Of a stretch of 59,796 nt of DNA, positions 32,807 through 39,774 are shown in pieces. The notes beneath the pieces are model-generated. The model searched no databases. It worked only from the letters and a program-made list of their open reading frames with translations, and was not told where the DNA came from. This stretch comes from RUG626 sp051866775 (GTDB taxonomy: Bacteria; Bacillota; Clostridia; Oscillospirales; Oscillospiraceae). The position numbers and the translations under genes are program-made. Numbering within the stretch: position 1 is the first letter of the stretch; each line of letters begins with the position of its first letter. The stretch spans positions 1-59,796 of the forward strand of contig JBJDXR010000012.1 in NCBI GenBank assembly GCA_051866775.1. The letters run 5' to 3'.

Positions 32807-32835
32807 TTGAATTGAATTGGCCGATGTTGTAAAAT
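32807..32835 (+). promoter_or_regulatory. Promoter of the small membrane protein gene
   Basis: TTGAAT (32807-32812), 17 bases, TAAAAT (32830-32835), about 38 bases before the ATG. Confidence 0.55.
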
Positions 32836-32872
32836 ATATCACAATAAACAGTTAAGGAGGTTGGCCTTAAAT

Positions 32873-33052
32873 ATGAATAAAAAGAATCTCATTGCCCTTG
32901 TTTCCGCGATAGTGTTTGCTGCTGCGGCTGTAACGGCGATCATCGTTTTCCGTGATCAGATACGCAATTTCTTCATCGGCGTTAAAGAGAAGCTTCCCTG
33001 CGGAAAAAAAGAATTCACCTCCGAGGAATTTGAGGATTTTGCAGACATCTGA
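32873..33052 (+). CDS. Small single-pass membrane protein, unknown function
   Basis: 59 residues. A lysine-rich start (MNKKN) is followed by one hydrophobic segment (about residues 6-26, LIALVSAIVFAAAAVTAIIV), then a short basic amphipathic stretch and an acidic tail ending EEFEDFADI. This suggests a membrane-anchored protein with its tail in the cytoplasm or outside. It has its own promoter, an AAGGAGG site 12 bases upstream of the ATG and its own terminator, so it is a real expressed gene. It faintly resembles YtxH-type small proteins, but I cannot assign a family. Confidence 0.7.
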   Translation: MNKKNLIALVSAIVFAAAAVTAIIVFRDQIRNFFIGVKEKLPCGKKEFTSEEFEDFADI

Positions 33053-33071
33053 TAAGAGTAACAATTTTAAA

Positions 33072-33106
33072 GCCGGAGGAGCTTTGCTCCTCCGGCCTTT
33101 TGTTTT
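33072..33106 (+). terminator. Terminator between small protein gene and sdpI
   Basis: 11-bp perfect stem GCCGGAGGAGC (33072-33082) / GCTCCTCCGGC (33086-33096) with a TTT loop and a T-rich tail on the plus strand. Confidence 0.85.
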
Positions 33107-33780
33107 TAACCGAATTTCATATATGCCCTGTAGGAATACCACACGGACAGGCCCGCGGCGATAAGCACCACCGCAAGCAGGAAGACAGTCGATAATGTGC
33201 CTGTCAAAAATGCGCTGCCCAGAATTATAACTGCCCCGGCTGCCACAAAGACGATCCCGCCGAAGCGGTTGCTGACGGCCCATGTTTTATCGTTTTTCAT
33301 ACTCCAGACGGTACGCACGCCCACAAGGGAATTTTTCCGCGCTTTAGGGAGGAAGTTTCCCAGGATTATAAGCAAACCGCCGACTATTATATTTGACACG
33401 GTGGTTAGTATGTCACCGCCCACAGGTTCGGCACTTTGAAGTGCGGCATAGAGCAGGGCGCACTGCATAACGGTAAATCCGCCCGCCATGGAAAGCGCTA
33501 CTATGTTGAGAACTTTCCCGTTGCTCTCAGCCTCTGCCCGCGCCTTGTCATCCGGGGCAGCGGCGGCACGGCAGTTAAAGTACCGTATAAGCAATGCCCA
33601 GAACAGGGATAGCAGGAGTATCAGCGCGGGAAAAATAAAGTTTTCGTACTTGGAGCCCCAGCGGTCGATCTCTCCGGCGGCATTATAGTGCATCGGCACG
33701 GAATTTGCCATAAACGGCATGAAGCACGCCGTTATAAGCGCCGGGAGCAGCGACAATGTCCATAAAAGCCTATTCTTCAT
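33106..33780 (-). CDS. SdpI/DUF1648 family membrane protein
   Basis: 224 residues. The DUF1648 opening is NRLLWTLSLLPALITACFMP followed by ANSVPMHYNAAGEIDRWGSK. About six hydrophobic segments follow, and the SdpI-type stretch FLPKARKNSLVGVRTVWSM, with NDKTWAVSNRFGG, is present. In Bacillus SdpI gives immunity to the toxin SdpC; here no toxin gene is beside it. Start at 33780, set by TTGGAGGAGAGAACG upstream; the open frame extends further but inside the ArsR gene. It overlaps that gene by 11 bases, as in sdpRI operons. Confidence 0.88.
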   Translation of the reverse strand: MKNRLLWTLSLLPALITACFMPFMANSVPMHYNAAGEIDRWGSKYENFIFPALILLLSLFWALLIRYFNCRAAAAPDDKARAEAESNGKVLNIVALSMAGGFTVMQCALLYAALQSAEPVGGDILTTVSNIIVGGLLIILGNFLPKARKNSLVGVRTVWSMKNDKTWAVSNRFGGIVFVAAGAVIILGSAFLTGTLSTVFLLAVVLIAAGLSVWYSYRAYMKFG

Positions 33781-34045
33781 CGTTCTCTCCTCCAAATTGC
33801 CTGAGCCAAAGCACCAGATCGTCAAAGACGGAGGTGTTAAGCTCATAGTAGATGTAATTTTTCTGTTTGTATTCCATTACAAGCCCGGATCTTTTTAAAA
33901 GCGCCAGATGGTAGGACATGGCTGCTGGCGTGGCGCCGAAGTGCCGGGCAATCTCCCCGGCGGACAGCCTCCCCGCGCGCAGAAGCGTCAAAATCTCCCG
34001 ACGCATCGGATCGGACAGGGCCTTAAAGGTATCGGCAAGACCCAT
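33770..34045 (-). CDS. ArsR family repressor (SdpR type)
   Basis: 91-residue winged-helix regulator. LADTFKALSDPMRREILTLL opens it, and LSAGEIARHFGATPAAMSYH is the helix-turn-helix with LALLKRSGLV completing the wing region. No metal-binding Cys pair (ELCVCDL type) is present, which fits SdpR-like autorepressors rather than metal sensors. Start ATG at 34045 with AGGTGAT upstream; ATG 34051 and GTG 34054 are alternatives. It is co-transcribed with the SdpI gene. Confidence 0.88.
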   Translation of the reverse strand: MGLADTFKALSDPMRREILTLLRAGRLSAGEIARHFGATPAAMSYHLALLKRSGLVMEYKQKNYIYYELNTSVFDDLVLWLRQFGGENDEE

Positions 34046-34055
34046 TTGCATCACC

Positions 34056-34077
34056 TATTTAAAAATTTATTTAAATA
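34056..34077 (-). promoter_or_regulatory. Candidate SdpR-type operator
   Basis: Inverted repeat TATTTAAA (34056-34063) / TTTAAATA (34070-34077) with a 6-base AT spacer, lying directly upstream of the ArsR ribosome site. AT-only palindromes of this size are typical for the family, but the region is AT-rich anyway. Confidence 0.45.
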
Positions 34078-34097
34078 TATTATATACTGTCAGGCAT

Positions 34098-34140
34098 AAA
34101 AAAACAAGGGGTATTTAAAAATAATTTTAAATACCCCTTG
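34098..34140 (-). terminator. Terminator of dut/trxB unit
   Basis: Perfect 16-bp stem (34105-34120 with 34125-34140; arms contain CAAGGGG and CCCCTTG) with a 4-base loop. On the minus strand it is followed by TTTTTTTA, so it ends trxB-dut transcription. Confidence 0.85.
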
Positions 34141-34152
34141 AATGTTAACCGC

Positions 34153-34596
34153 TTATTTTCCCGTTGAGCCGAAGCCGCCTCCGCCCCGTTCGGTATCGGA
34201 AAGCTCATTTGCCTCGGTAAACGTTGTGAAGGCCACAGGCATGATAACCAACTGTGCCACACGCTGGCCGGGGGAGACGGTTACGGGCTTTGGCCCGTGA
34301 TTATGTAGAGATACGATCAGCTCGCCTCTGTAGTCGGAATCCACAACGCCGACCTTGTTTGCCGGAGCTAGTCCGCTCTTTGAGGCAAGACCGCTGCGGG
34401 CAAATACGAAGCCTGCATAGCCCTCAGGAATTTCAGCTGCAAGACCTGTATGTATGAATACCGTCCCGCCGGGTGCGATCGAGATTTCGGTGTCCAGCAG
34501 GGCGCAGAGGTCCGCCCCCGCGGCGCTCACGGAGCCGCGCACGGGGAGGATGGCCCTGGAGTCGAGTTTTTTGATTTTAATTTCAAGATTTGTCAT
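34153..34596 (-). CDS. dut: dUTP diphosphatase
   Basis: Trimeric dUTPase that hydrolyses dUTP to dUMP and pyrophosphate. 147 residues. The five motifs can be followed: AAGADLCALLD (I), FARSGLASKSGLAPANKVGV (II), VDSDYRGELIVSLHNHG (III), PGQRVAQLVIM (IV) and the flexible C-terminal RGGGGFGSTG (V). Starts 2 bases after the trxB stop, in the same transcript. Confidence 0.95.
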   Translation of the reverse strand: MTNLEIKIKKLDSRAILPVRGSVSAAGADLCALLDTEISIAPGGTVFIHTGLAAEIPEGYAGFVFARSGLASKSGLAPANKVGVVDSDYRGELIVSLHNHGPKPVTVSPGQRVAQLVIMPVAFTTFTEANELSDTERGGGGFGSTGK

Positions 34597-34597
34597 A

Positions 34598-35518
34598 TTA
34601 ATCCCTCCATGAATTGACGATCACAGCCGCGTTTGTGGCGGCAACGGCGCCGTCGGATGCGGCGGTTATGAGCTGCCGCAGGGCCTTTTGCCGGGTATCG
34701 CCTGCGGCAAAGACGCCCGGCGTTTTCGTGCGGCAATCCTCGCCGGCTGCGATATAGCCGTAGTTGTCCAGCTCCACCACATTTGAAAAACGTGAATTGT
34801 CCGGGGCCATGCCGATAGCGGTGAATATCCCGGGGGTGCCCAGCGTAACGGTTTCACCGGTTTCCGTGTTCTTAATGCGCATACCTGCCGCCCGGCCGTT
34901 TTCATCCCCGAAGATTTCCACAGGGATGTACGGCGTCATGAGCCTTATGTTGTTTTTAGAAATTACGGTGTCGATAAGGTGCTGCTCTGCGCGGAACTGG
35001 CTGCGCCGGTTTACGATACATACGCTCTCGCAGATGGTGGACAGATACAGCGCATCTTCAAAGGCGGTATTGCCTCCGCCGACCACGGCCACCGGCTTGC
35101 CTTTGAAAAAAGCGCCGTCGCAGGTGGCACAGGTGGAGACGCCGCGTCCGGAAAGCTCCTCGGCCCCGGGGCAGGTTAGTTTTCTGTGGCCGGCTCCATT
35201 TGCGATTATAACGGTCTTTGTCTCAAAATCACCTTTTGCGGTTTTTACGAGCTTTGTGTTTCCCTTAAGCTCTATTCCTGTAACGTCCGCTATACGGATC
35301 TCGGTACCAAGAGCCGCCGCCTGCTTTTGCCAGTCGTCTGCCAGTTGCCAGCCCGCTATATCAGCGATGGCGGGGTAATTTTCAACACTTGTGGAGTTTA
35401 TTATCTGCCCGCCGCAGATAGTGACCTCGAGGAGGAGGGTGCTCATGCCGGCGCGCCGGGCGTATATTGCGGCGGTGAGGCCGGCCGGGCCGCCGCCAAT
35501 AATTATCGTATCGTACAT
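34598..35518 (-). CDS. trxB: Thioredoxin reductase
   Basis: FAD/NADPH enzyme that reduces thioredoxin. 306 residues. FAD motif YDTIIIGGGPAGLTAAIYAR at the start; redox-active pair in GVSTCATCDGAFFKG (about 133-136); NADPH motif VVGGGNTAFEDALYLS; C-terminal FAD motif TPGVFAAGDTRQK. AAAGGAGAATCAG precedes the ATG. Divergent from trxA across a 172-base gap, so the reductase and its substrate are encoded side by side. Confidence 0.96.
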   Translation of the reverse strand: MYDTIIIGGGPAGLTAAIYARRAGMSTLLLEVTICGGQIINSTSVENYPAIADIAGWQLADDWQKQAAALGTEIRIADVTGIELKGNTKLVKTAKGDFETKTVIIANGAGHRKLTCPGAEELSGRGVSTCATCDGAFFKGKPVAVVGGGNTAFEDALYLSTICESVCIVNRRSQFRAEQHLIDTVISKNNIRLMTPYIPVEIFGDENGRAAGMRIKNTETGETVTLGTPGIFTAIGMAPDNSRFSNVVELDNYGYIAAGEDCRTKTPGVFAAGDTRQKALRQLITAASDGAVAATNAAVIVNSWRD

Positions 35519-35609
35519 TCTGATTCTCCTTTTGCGAATAGCCTTAAGCTTTCGGGGAAATATAAAAGACGTATATCTATATTTTTATTTTAACATGAAC
35601 GGACAGAAA

Positions 35610-35638
35610 TTGACATACCGGGAAATAATAATTATAAT
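35610..35638 (+). promoter_or_regulatory. Consensus promoter of trxA
   Basis: TTGACA (35610-35615), exactly 17 bases, TATAAT (35633-35638): a perfect sigma-A promoter. Two copies of ACGGACAGAA flank it (about 35599 and 35641), a possible regulator site. Confidence 0.75.
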
Positions 35639-35690
35639 AGACGGACAGAATTAAATATTTTGCGGACAGCTTACGAAAGGAAGTGTTTAT

Positions 35691-35999
35691 ATGTCAGCGG
35701 TCATAAATAAGGACAGCTTTGAGACACAGGTCCTCGAATCGGATATTCCCGTTCTTGTGGATTTCTTTGCCACTTGGTGCGGCCCCTGCCGTATGCTCTC
35801 TCCGACTGTTGAGGAGATTGCTGAGGAATATAAGGGCAGAATAAACGTATACAAGGTGGACATTGACGCCGATCCGGAGCTTGCTATGAGCTATGGAATT
35901 ATGAGCGTTCCGACGCTCATGGTGTTTAAGGGCGGTAAGGCGGTAAGAAAGGTCGTGGGCGTGCGCCCGAAGGAAGAGATCACCGCGCTCTTCGAGTGA
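35691..35999 (+). CDS. trxA: Thioredoxin
   Basis: 102 residues with the classical active site FFATWCGPCRMLSPTVEEIA (about 26-45), the cis-Pro loop MSVPTLMVFKGGKAV and Asp in the VLVDFFA strand. General cytoplasmic disulfide reductant. GAAAGGAAGTG precedes the ATG. Confidence 0.96.
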   Translation: MSAVINKDSFETQVLESDIPVLVDFFATWCGPCRMLSPTVEEIAEEYKGRINVYKVDIDADPELAMSYGIMSVPTLMVFKGGKAVRKVVGVRPKEEITALFE

Positions 36000-36007
36000 T
36001 ACTAAGA

Positions 36008-36040
36008 CAAAACAGGGAAGGAAGCACCTTCCCTGTTTTG
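36008..36040 (+). terminator. Bidirectional terminator after trxA
   Basis: 14-bp stem CAAAACAGGGAAGG (36008-36021) / CCTTCCCTGTTTTG (36027-36040), loop of 5 bases, serving trxA and the converging CotF-like gene. Confidence 0.85.
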
Positions 36041-36046
36041 CTTTTG

Positions 36047-36295
36047 TTATGCGCCGGCGGAATACTTCTGCTTTACCTGTTGAATCTTCTGCTGAGGGAC
36101 CTGTTCCTGAGTGTACCAGCCCTTTGAGGCCATCTGCTTGTAGATGCCGTCCTGCATACAGAGTGTATCCGTGAGAGCCTGCTGGAAGGCCTGATGGATA
36201 TTATCGGTTTTTGATTCAATAGCGCCGTGCATATACAGGTCGCAGACACCCTTGGTGGTCAGGAGAATATTCTCCATTATGCATTTATCATCCAT
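36047..36295 (-). CDS. CotF-like spore coat protein
   Basis: 82 residues, glutamine-rich, helical. DDKCIMENILLTTKGVCDLY and HGAIESKTDNIHQAFQQALT followed by GWYTQEQVPQQKIQQVKQKY match the CotF/coat-protein family of Clostridia. The start is the ATG at 36295, with GAGGAGGCAGGAAAA upstream. It is the second gene of a two-gene unit with the 57-codon gene just upstream, whose stop codon lies within its ribosome binding region. Confidence 0.82.
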   Translation of the reverse strand: MDDKCIMENILLTTKGVCDLYMHGAIESKTDNIHQAFQQALTDTLCMQDGIYKQMASKGWYTQEQVPQQKIQQVKQKYSAGA

Positions 36296-36308
36296 TTTTC
36301 CTGCCTCC

Positions 36309-36482
36309 TCAAACAAGGTTGTAAAACTGCCCGAATATCTGGCGGTTTTTATCCACAAGCTGCTGTGCCTGGATCTTAAGCTGGGGATCCTGAAGAGTGT
36401 TTACGGCGTCCTGACACTGCGTGGTAAGAAACTGGGCGTGGCTCAGGGCGTCCTCGATATAGAGTAATTCCTTTGAACTCAT
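36309..36482 (-). CDS. Small probable spore-coat-associated protein
   Basis: 57 residues, easily missed for its size. It begins MSSKELLYIEDALSHAQFLT and ends QQLVDKNRQIFGQFYNLV. It is glutamine-rich and helical, in the style of the small partner that often precedes CotF-like genes in Clostridia. GAGGTGATTTTTT stands before the ATG. The stop TGA overlaps the ribosome site of the CotF-like gene, so the two are coupled. Codon use matches the neighbours. The function is inferred only from the neighbour. Confidence 0.75.
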   Translation of the reverse strand: MSSKELLYIEDALSHAQFLTTQCQDAVNTLQDPQLKIQAQQLVDKNRQIFGQFYNLV

Positions 36483-36483
36483 A

Positions 36484-36525
36484 AAAAATCACCTCGGGCT
36501 TAGTATGCCTTGTGAGGTGATTTTT
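36484..36525 (-). terminator. Terminator of the ribF operon containing a ribosome binding site
   Basis: Perfect 12-bp stem AAAAATCACCTC (minus strand, 36514-36525) / GAGGTGATTTTT (36484-36495), with an 18-base loop (36496-36513) and one more T before the ATG. It can end the long rimP-ribF transcript, but its 3' arm is also the ribosome site of the small coat gene. The loop contains CATACTA, which resembles a forespore sigma-G -10 box. Confidence 0.65.
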
Positions 36526-36559
36526 ATTTATAGAATTTTAAAAGGATATCAGCAGGAGC

Positions 36560-37507
36560 TTACTTCCATTCAGGATAATCAAAGGGATCAATTACAGCTC
36601 CGTCGGTGAGCTTGTTAAAATACGCCTGTGTCTCAGCTGCGTCGCGCCGTATCTGGTCCCTAAGAAGCTCCACACGCTCAAACTTCATCTCCGGACGCAG
36701 AAATTTATGGAACTCCACACGTATCTTCCTACCGTATAAGTTTCCACTGTAGCCCAAGAGATGGCTCTCCACCGATACCGCATCCTCACCGCCAACTGTG
36801 GGCCGAACGCCGATATTTGTAACAGCCTCAAAGCACTTACCGGAGTCTAATATGTGTGCCTCGGCTATGTAGACGCCGTGGCGGGGAATAAGCACGCCGT
36901 CCTCAAAGCGCATATTGATAGTGGGAGTGCCCAGGGTCCTTCCGAAACGGTAGCCGTAGCGCACAAAGTCCGTAAGCAGATGCCTGTGCCCGAGAAGCTC
37001 GTTCGCCTCCTGACAGCGCCCTTCGGAGAGCAGCGCCCTTATGCGGGTGGAGCTTATGGGAGCACCGCCGTAGGATATCTTTTCAACGATATCGACGCCC
37101 ATGTTCAGCTCGGCACACTTTTCACGGAGCAGCTGTACATTTCCGGCGCCCTTATATCCGAACCGGAAGTCATACCCGGCGACCAGATGCACGGCGCCGA
37201 AATCGGATTTCAGCCACTCAATAAACCTCCACCACTCCATATGGCGCAGTTCATAGTCGAAATGCAGAAATATCAGATCGTCGATACCATAGAAACGCTT
37301 CATTATGTCCGCCCGGTCAAGGGGAGAGTTTATAAGCGGTACAGGGGCGTTGTCTATAGTCTTGCTCGGCGGGATATCAAAGGATATTACCGCGGGCTCA
37401 ACTCCAAGCTCCGACGCCCGCTGAGCTGCAGTGCGAAGAAGCGCTCCATGTCCAAGATGCACTCCGTCAAAAAAACCCAGTGCGATAACGCGCTTGCCCT
37501 GTTCCAT
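36560..37507 (-). CDS. ribF: Bifunctional riboflavin kinase/FAD synthetase
   Basis: 315 residues. The N-terminal nucleotidyl-transferase domain has ALGFFDGVHLGHGALLRTAA (about 10-30) and the VAGYDFRFGYKGAGNVQLL segment with ISSTRIRALLSEG (about 140-165). The C-terminal flavokinase domain starts at GYRFGRTLGTPTINMRF and includes GVYIAEAHILDSGK and LLGYSGNLYGRKIRVEFHKF. Makes FMN and FAD. It is the last gene of the rimP operon and ends at the hairpin near 36500. Confidence 0.95.
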   Translation of the reverse strand: MEQGKRVIALGFFDGVHLGHGALLRTAAQRASELGVEPAVISFDIPPSKTIDNAPVPLINSPLDRADIMKRFYGIDDLIFLHFDYELRHMEWWRFIEWLKSDFGAVHLVAGYDFRFGYKGAGNVQLLREKCAELNMGVDIVEKISYGGAPISSTRIRALLSEGRCQEANELLGHRHLLTDFVRYGYRFGRTLGTPTINMRFEDGVLIPRHGVYIAEAHILDSGKCFEAVTNIGVRPTVGGEDAVSVESHLLGYSGNLYGRKIRVEFHKFLRPEMKFERVELLRDQIRRDAAETQAYFNKLTDGAVIDPFDYPEWK

Positions 37508-37545
37508 TGTTTTTCCGTCCTTAATAAGTTTTTCGGTCAGTTTTT

Positions 37546-38418
37546 TCAGACCTCAAAAAAGCTCTTTACCGTTTTCATGATCCCGCCGGAGTATTCCCCC
37601 AGCATAAGAAAAGTCCCATCTTGTGAATAGACGCGATAGCGCCCGGAAACCGGCAGGGTGGCCTTAAATTCATTGCCGTTCCTGCACTTTTTCTCCTGAA
37701 GCTCGTCAACTTCCGCGGCGGGGAAGGAGGAAAAGAGGCTGTCCACAGGCAGCATAAGCTCATGTATATGTCCGCTGTCAGAAGCGGAGGTGATCTCGTC
37801 CATGGTGTAGCTGTCAGAGAGCGAAAAAGCCCCGGCTGCCACGCGGCGGAGCGAGGACATCGCGCCGCCGCAGCCCATCGCCGCGCCGATGTCGCTGCAC
37901 AGGGTGCGAATATATGTTCCCTTTGAGCAGGTTATATCTAAGATAAAGTCACCGTTGTCACGTCCCGTAAGCTCCAGATGCTTGATTACAATTCTGCGGG
38001 GCTTTCGCTCCACAGTCTCACCACGCCGTGCAAGCTCATACAGCTTCTTGCCGCCGATCTTCACGGCGGAATACATAGGAGGCAGCTGCTGGAGCTCACC
38101 TGTAAAGCTCCGGAGGACGGTCAGAAGCTGTTCCTCGGAAACACTACATTCACGGCTCTCAAGTATATTGCCGGTAATGTCCTGAGTATCGGTGGTTATT
38201 CCAAGCCTCAGCCCGGCAATATAACGCTTCTCGTCATTTTCCGCAAACTCCGCGGCCCTTGTCGCCCTGCCGCAGAACACCGTAAGGACGCCTGTGGCCA
38301 TCGGATCAAGTGTGCCGCTGTGGCCGATGCGGCGCTCATGAAGGACGCCCCGGAGCTTTGAACAAACGTCCTGACTTGTCCAGCCCTCAGGCTTATCAAC
38401 AACGATTATTCCGTTCAT
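37546..38418 (-). CDS. truB: tRNA pseudouridine-55 synthase
   Basis: 290 residues. NGIIVVDKPEGWTSQDVCSK opens the protein. The catalytic Asp is in RIGHSGTLDPMATGVLTVF (about residue 39). LPPMYSAVKIGGKKLYELAR and ITCSKGTYIRTLCSDIGAAM are the other family motifs. It modifies U55 in the T loop of tRNAs. Its start overlaps the nrnA stop by 4 bases (ATGA). Confidence 0.96.
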   Translation of the reverse strand: MNGIIVVDKPEGWTSQDVCSKLRGVLHERRIGHSGTLDPMATGVLTVFCGRATRAAEFAENDEKRYIAGLRLGITTDTQDITGNILESRECSVSEEQLLTVLRSFTGELQQLPPMYSAVKIGGKKLYELARRGETVERKPRRIVIKHLELTGRDNGDFILDITCSKGTYIRTLCSDIGAAMGCGGAMSSLRRVAAGAFSLSDSYTMDEITSASDSGHIHELMLPVDSLFSSFPAAEVDELQEKKCRNGNEFKATLPVSGRYRVYSQDGTFLMLGEYSGGIMKTVKSFFEV

Positions 38419-39359
38419 CCGAGGGCCTCTATGATAAGCGGCAGCAGCTCAGCCTCCGCCTTATCCGGAGGACAGGGGATCTCACAGCCGGCAGCCATGG
38501 CGTGGCCGCCGCCGCCGAATTTTGCGCATATTTTGGAGGAATTGACCTTGGCGCCCGAGCGGAGGGAGACCTTTGAATGACCGTCAGCCGTCTCCTTTAT
38601 GGTGACGGAGACCTCGTTTCCGGCTACTCTGCCGGCAAGGGAGGCAAGGTCATCCATATCGTCCTCTGTGGCACCCGCCCGGGATATCATGTCCCGTGTG
38701 ACCACGGCGATGTTTATCCTGTTGTCCATATATGAGCGCATTGAGGAGTATATATACCCCTCAAGGGTGAGCCGGGCCTTCGAGAAGGTGCGGAAGAATC
38801 TCTTGTTGAGTGCGGGATTGTCCGCGCCCGCCTCAAGAAGCTCCGTGACTGCGCGGAAGGTGTCGGCGTTTGTGTTGGCGTATTGAAAGCACCCCGTGTC
38901 CGTGGAGACGGCTATATAGAGAAGGTCAGCCTCCTCCTGTGAAGGAGCGCCGTTAAGGAGCTTAATAAGCTCAAGCACGATCTCACCGCAGGCCGCCCGA
39001 TCCGGCATGAGACAGGTTTTCGATGCAAAGCCGCTGTTTGAGGGGTGGTGGTCAATCGCAAGATCGACGCTGTCCTTCCAACCGGCGGGGAATAATCCGG
39101 TGTCCGCGATATCGACAGATACTACAAAGCTGTGCTTGTATCCATCCGGCGCGGTAAAAGGGGATGAGAAGGGGATAAATTTTTCCGTGATGCCGGTGTT
39201 ATTGTACAAACAGGCGGTTTTTCCCAGCCTTCGCAGGGCGCTTGCCAGCGCCGCGGCACTGCCGATAGTGTCACCATCCGGGCGGATGTGGGTCAGCAGA
39301 AGGAAGCTGTCGTGCGCTCTTAAAATGTCAGCCGTTTCATTCAGCGTTATCTGTTCCAT
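38415..39359 (-). CDS. nrnA: DHH family phosphoesterase, NrnA-like oligoribonuclease/pAp phosphatase
   Basis: 314 residues. DHH domain: LLTHIRPDGDTIGSAAALAS (about 20-40), SVDIADTG, and the DHH motif in LAIDHHPSNSGFA, then YIAVSTDTGCFQYANT. DHHA1 domain near the end with GGGGHAMAAGCE. Such enzymes degrade nano-RNA and pAp, and some act on cyclic dinucleotides. The start is the ATG at 39359, with CCGGAGG 9 bases upstream; it overlaps rbfA by 23 bases. Confidence 0.93.
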   Translation of the reverse strand: MEQITLNETADILRAHDSFLLLTHIRPDGDTIGSAAALASALRRLGKTACLYNNTGITEKFIPFSSPFTAPDGYKHSFVVSVDIADTGLFPAGWKDSVDLAIDHHPSNSGFASKTCLMPDRAACGEIVLELIKLLNGAPSQEEADLLYIAVSTDTGCFQYANTNADTFRAVTELLEAGADNPALNKRFFRTFSKARLTLEGYIYSSMRSYMDNRINIAVVTRDMISRAGATEDDMDDLASLAGRVAGNEVSVTIKETADGHSKVSLRSGAKVNSSKICAKFGGGGHAMAAGCEIPCPPDKAEAELLPLIIEALG

Positions 39360-39714
39360 CGCCGTCATCCTCCGGTATATCCAGCTCCGAGAGAAGCTTG
39401 TTAATGTGCGCTCCCTCCTCGATAGAGTGGTCAAGGTAAAAATTAAGCTCCGGCACGTTGCGCAGCTTAAGCCGCTGGCCAAGCTCACGCCTGAGCCAGC
39501 CGGAGGCGGATTTGAGGCCCTTTGTAAGCTCCTTTTCGGACTTAAGGCCAAGCACGCTTATATATACCTTGCAGTATTTCAAATCTCCTGTGGCCTCCGC
39601 CGAGGTGACGCTTATAAGCCCCTGCTGTATGCGGGGGTCTTTCACCTCGCGTAGAAGCTCCGACATGACAAGGCGTATATCCTCATTGATCCGGTTAAGT
39701 TTTTTAGATGGCAT
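39337..39714 (-). CDS. rbfA: Ribosome-binding factor A
   Basis: 125 residues. 30S maturation factor with a KH-like fold: LNRINEDIRLVMSELLREVK, then DPRIQQGLISVTSAEATGDL, KYCKVYISVLG and LRNVPELNFYLDHSIEEGAH are the family segments. An acidic tail (DIPEDDGDGTDNAE) follows. Positioned between infB and nrnA as is usual in Firmicutes. Confidence 0.95.
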   Translation of the reverse strand: MPSKKLNRINEDIRLVMSELLREVKDPRIQQGLISVTSAEATGDLKYCKVYISVLGLKSEKELTKGLKSASGWLRRELGQRLKLRNVPELNFYLDHSIEEGAHINKLLSELDIPEDDGDGTDNAE

Positions 39715-39734
39715 ATTGTTACCTCAATAGACTT

Positions 39735-39768
39735 ATTCCGCCCCGATAAGCAGGGCGGAATATTTTTT
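39735..39768. other. Hairpin between infB and rbfA
   Basis: 9-bp stem ATTCCGCCC (39735-39743) / GGGCGGAAT (39753-39761). A T-run (TTTTTT) follows only on the plus strand, opposite to the operon, so it is probably an RNA processing or stability element within the transcript. Termination of antisense transcription is the alternative. Confidence 0.5.
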
Positions 39769-39774
39769 ACTGAT

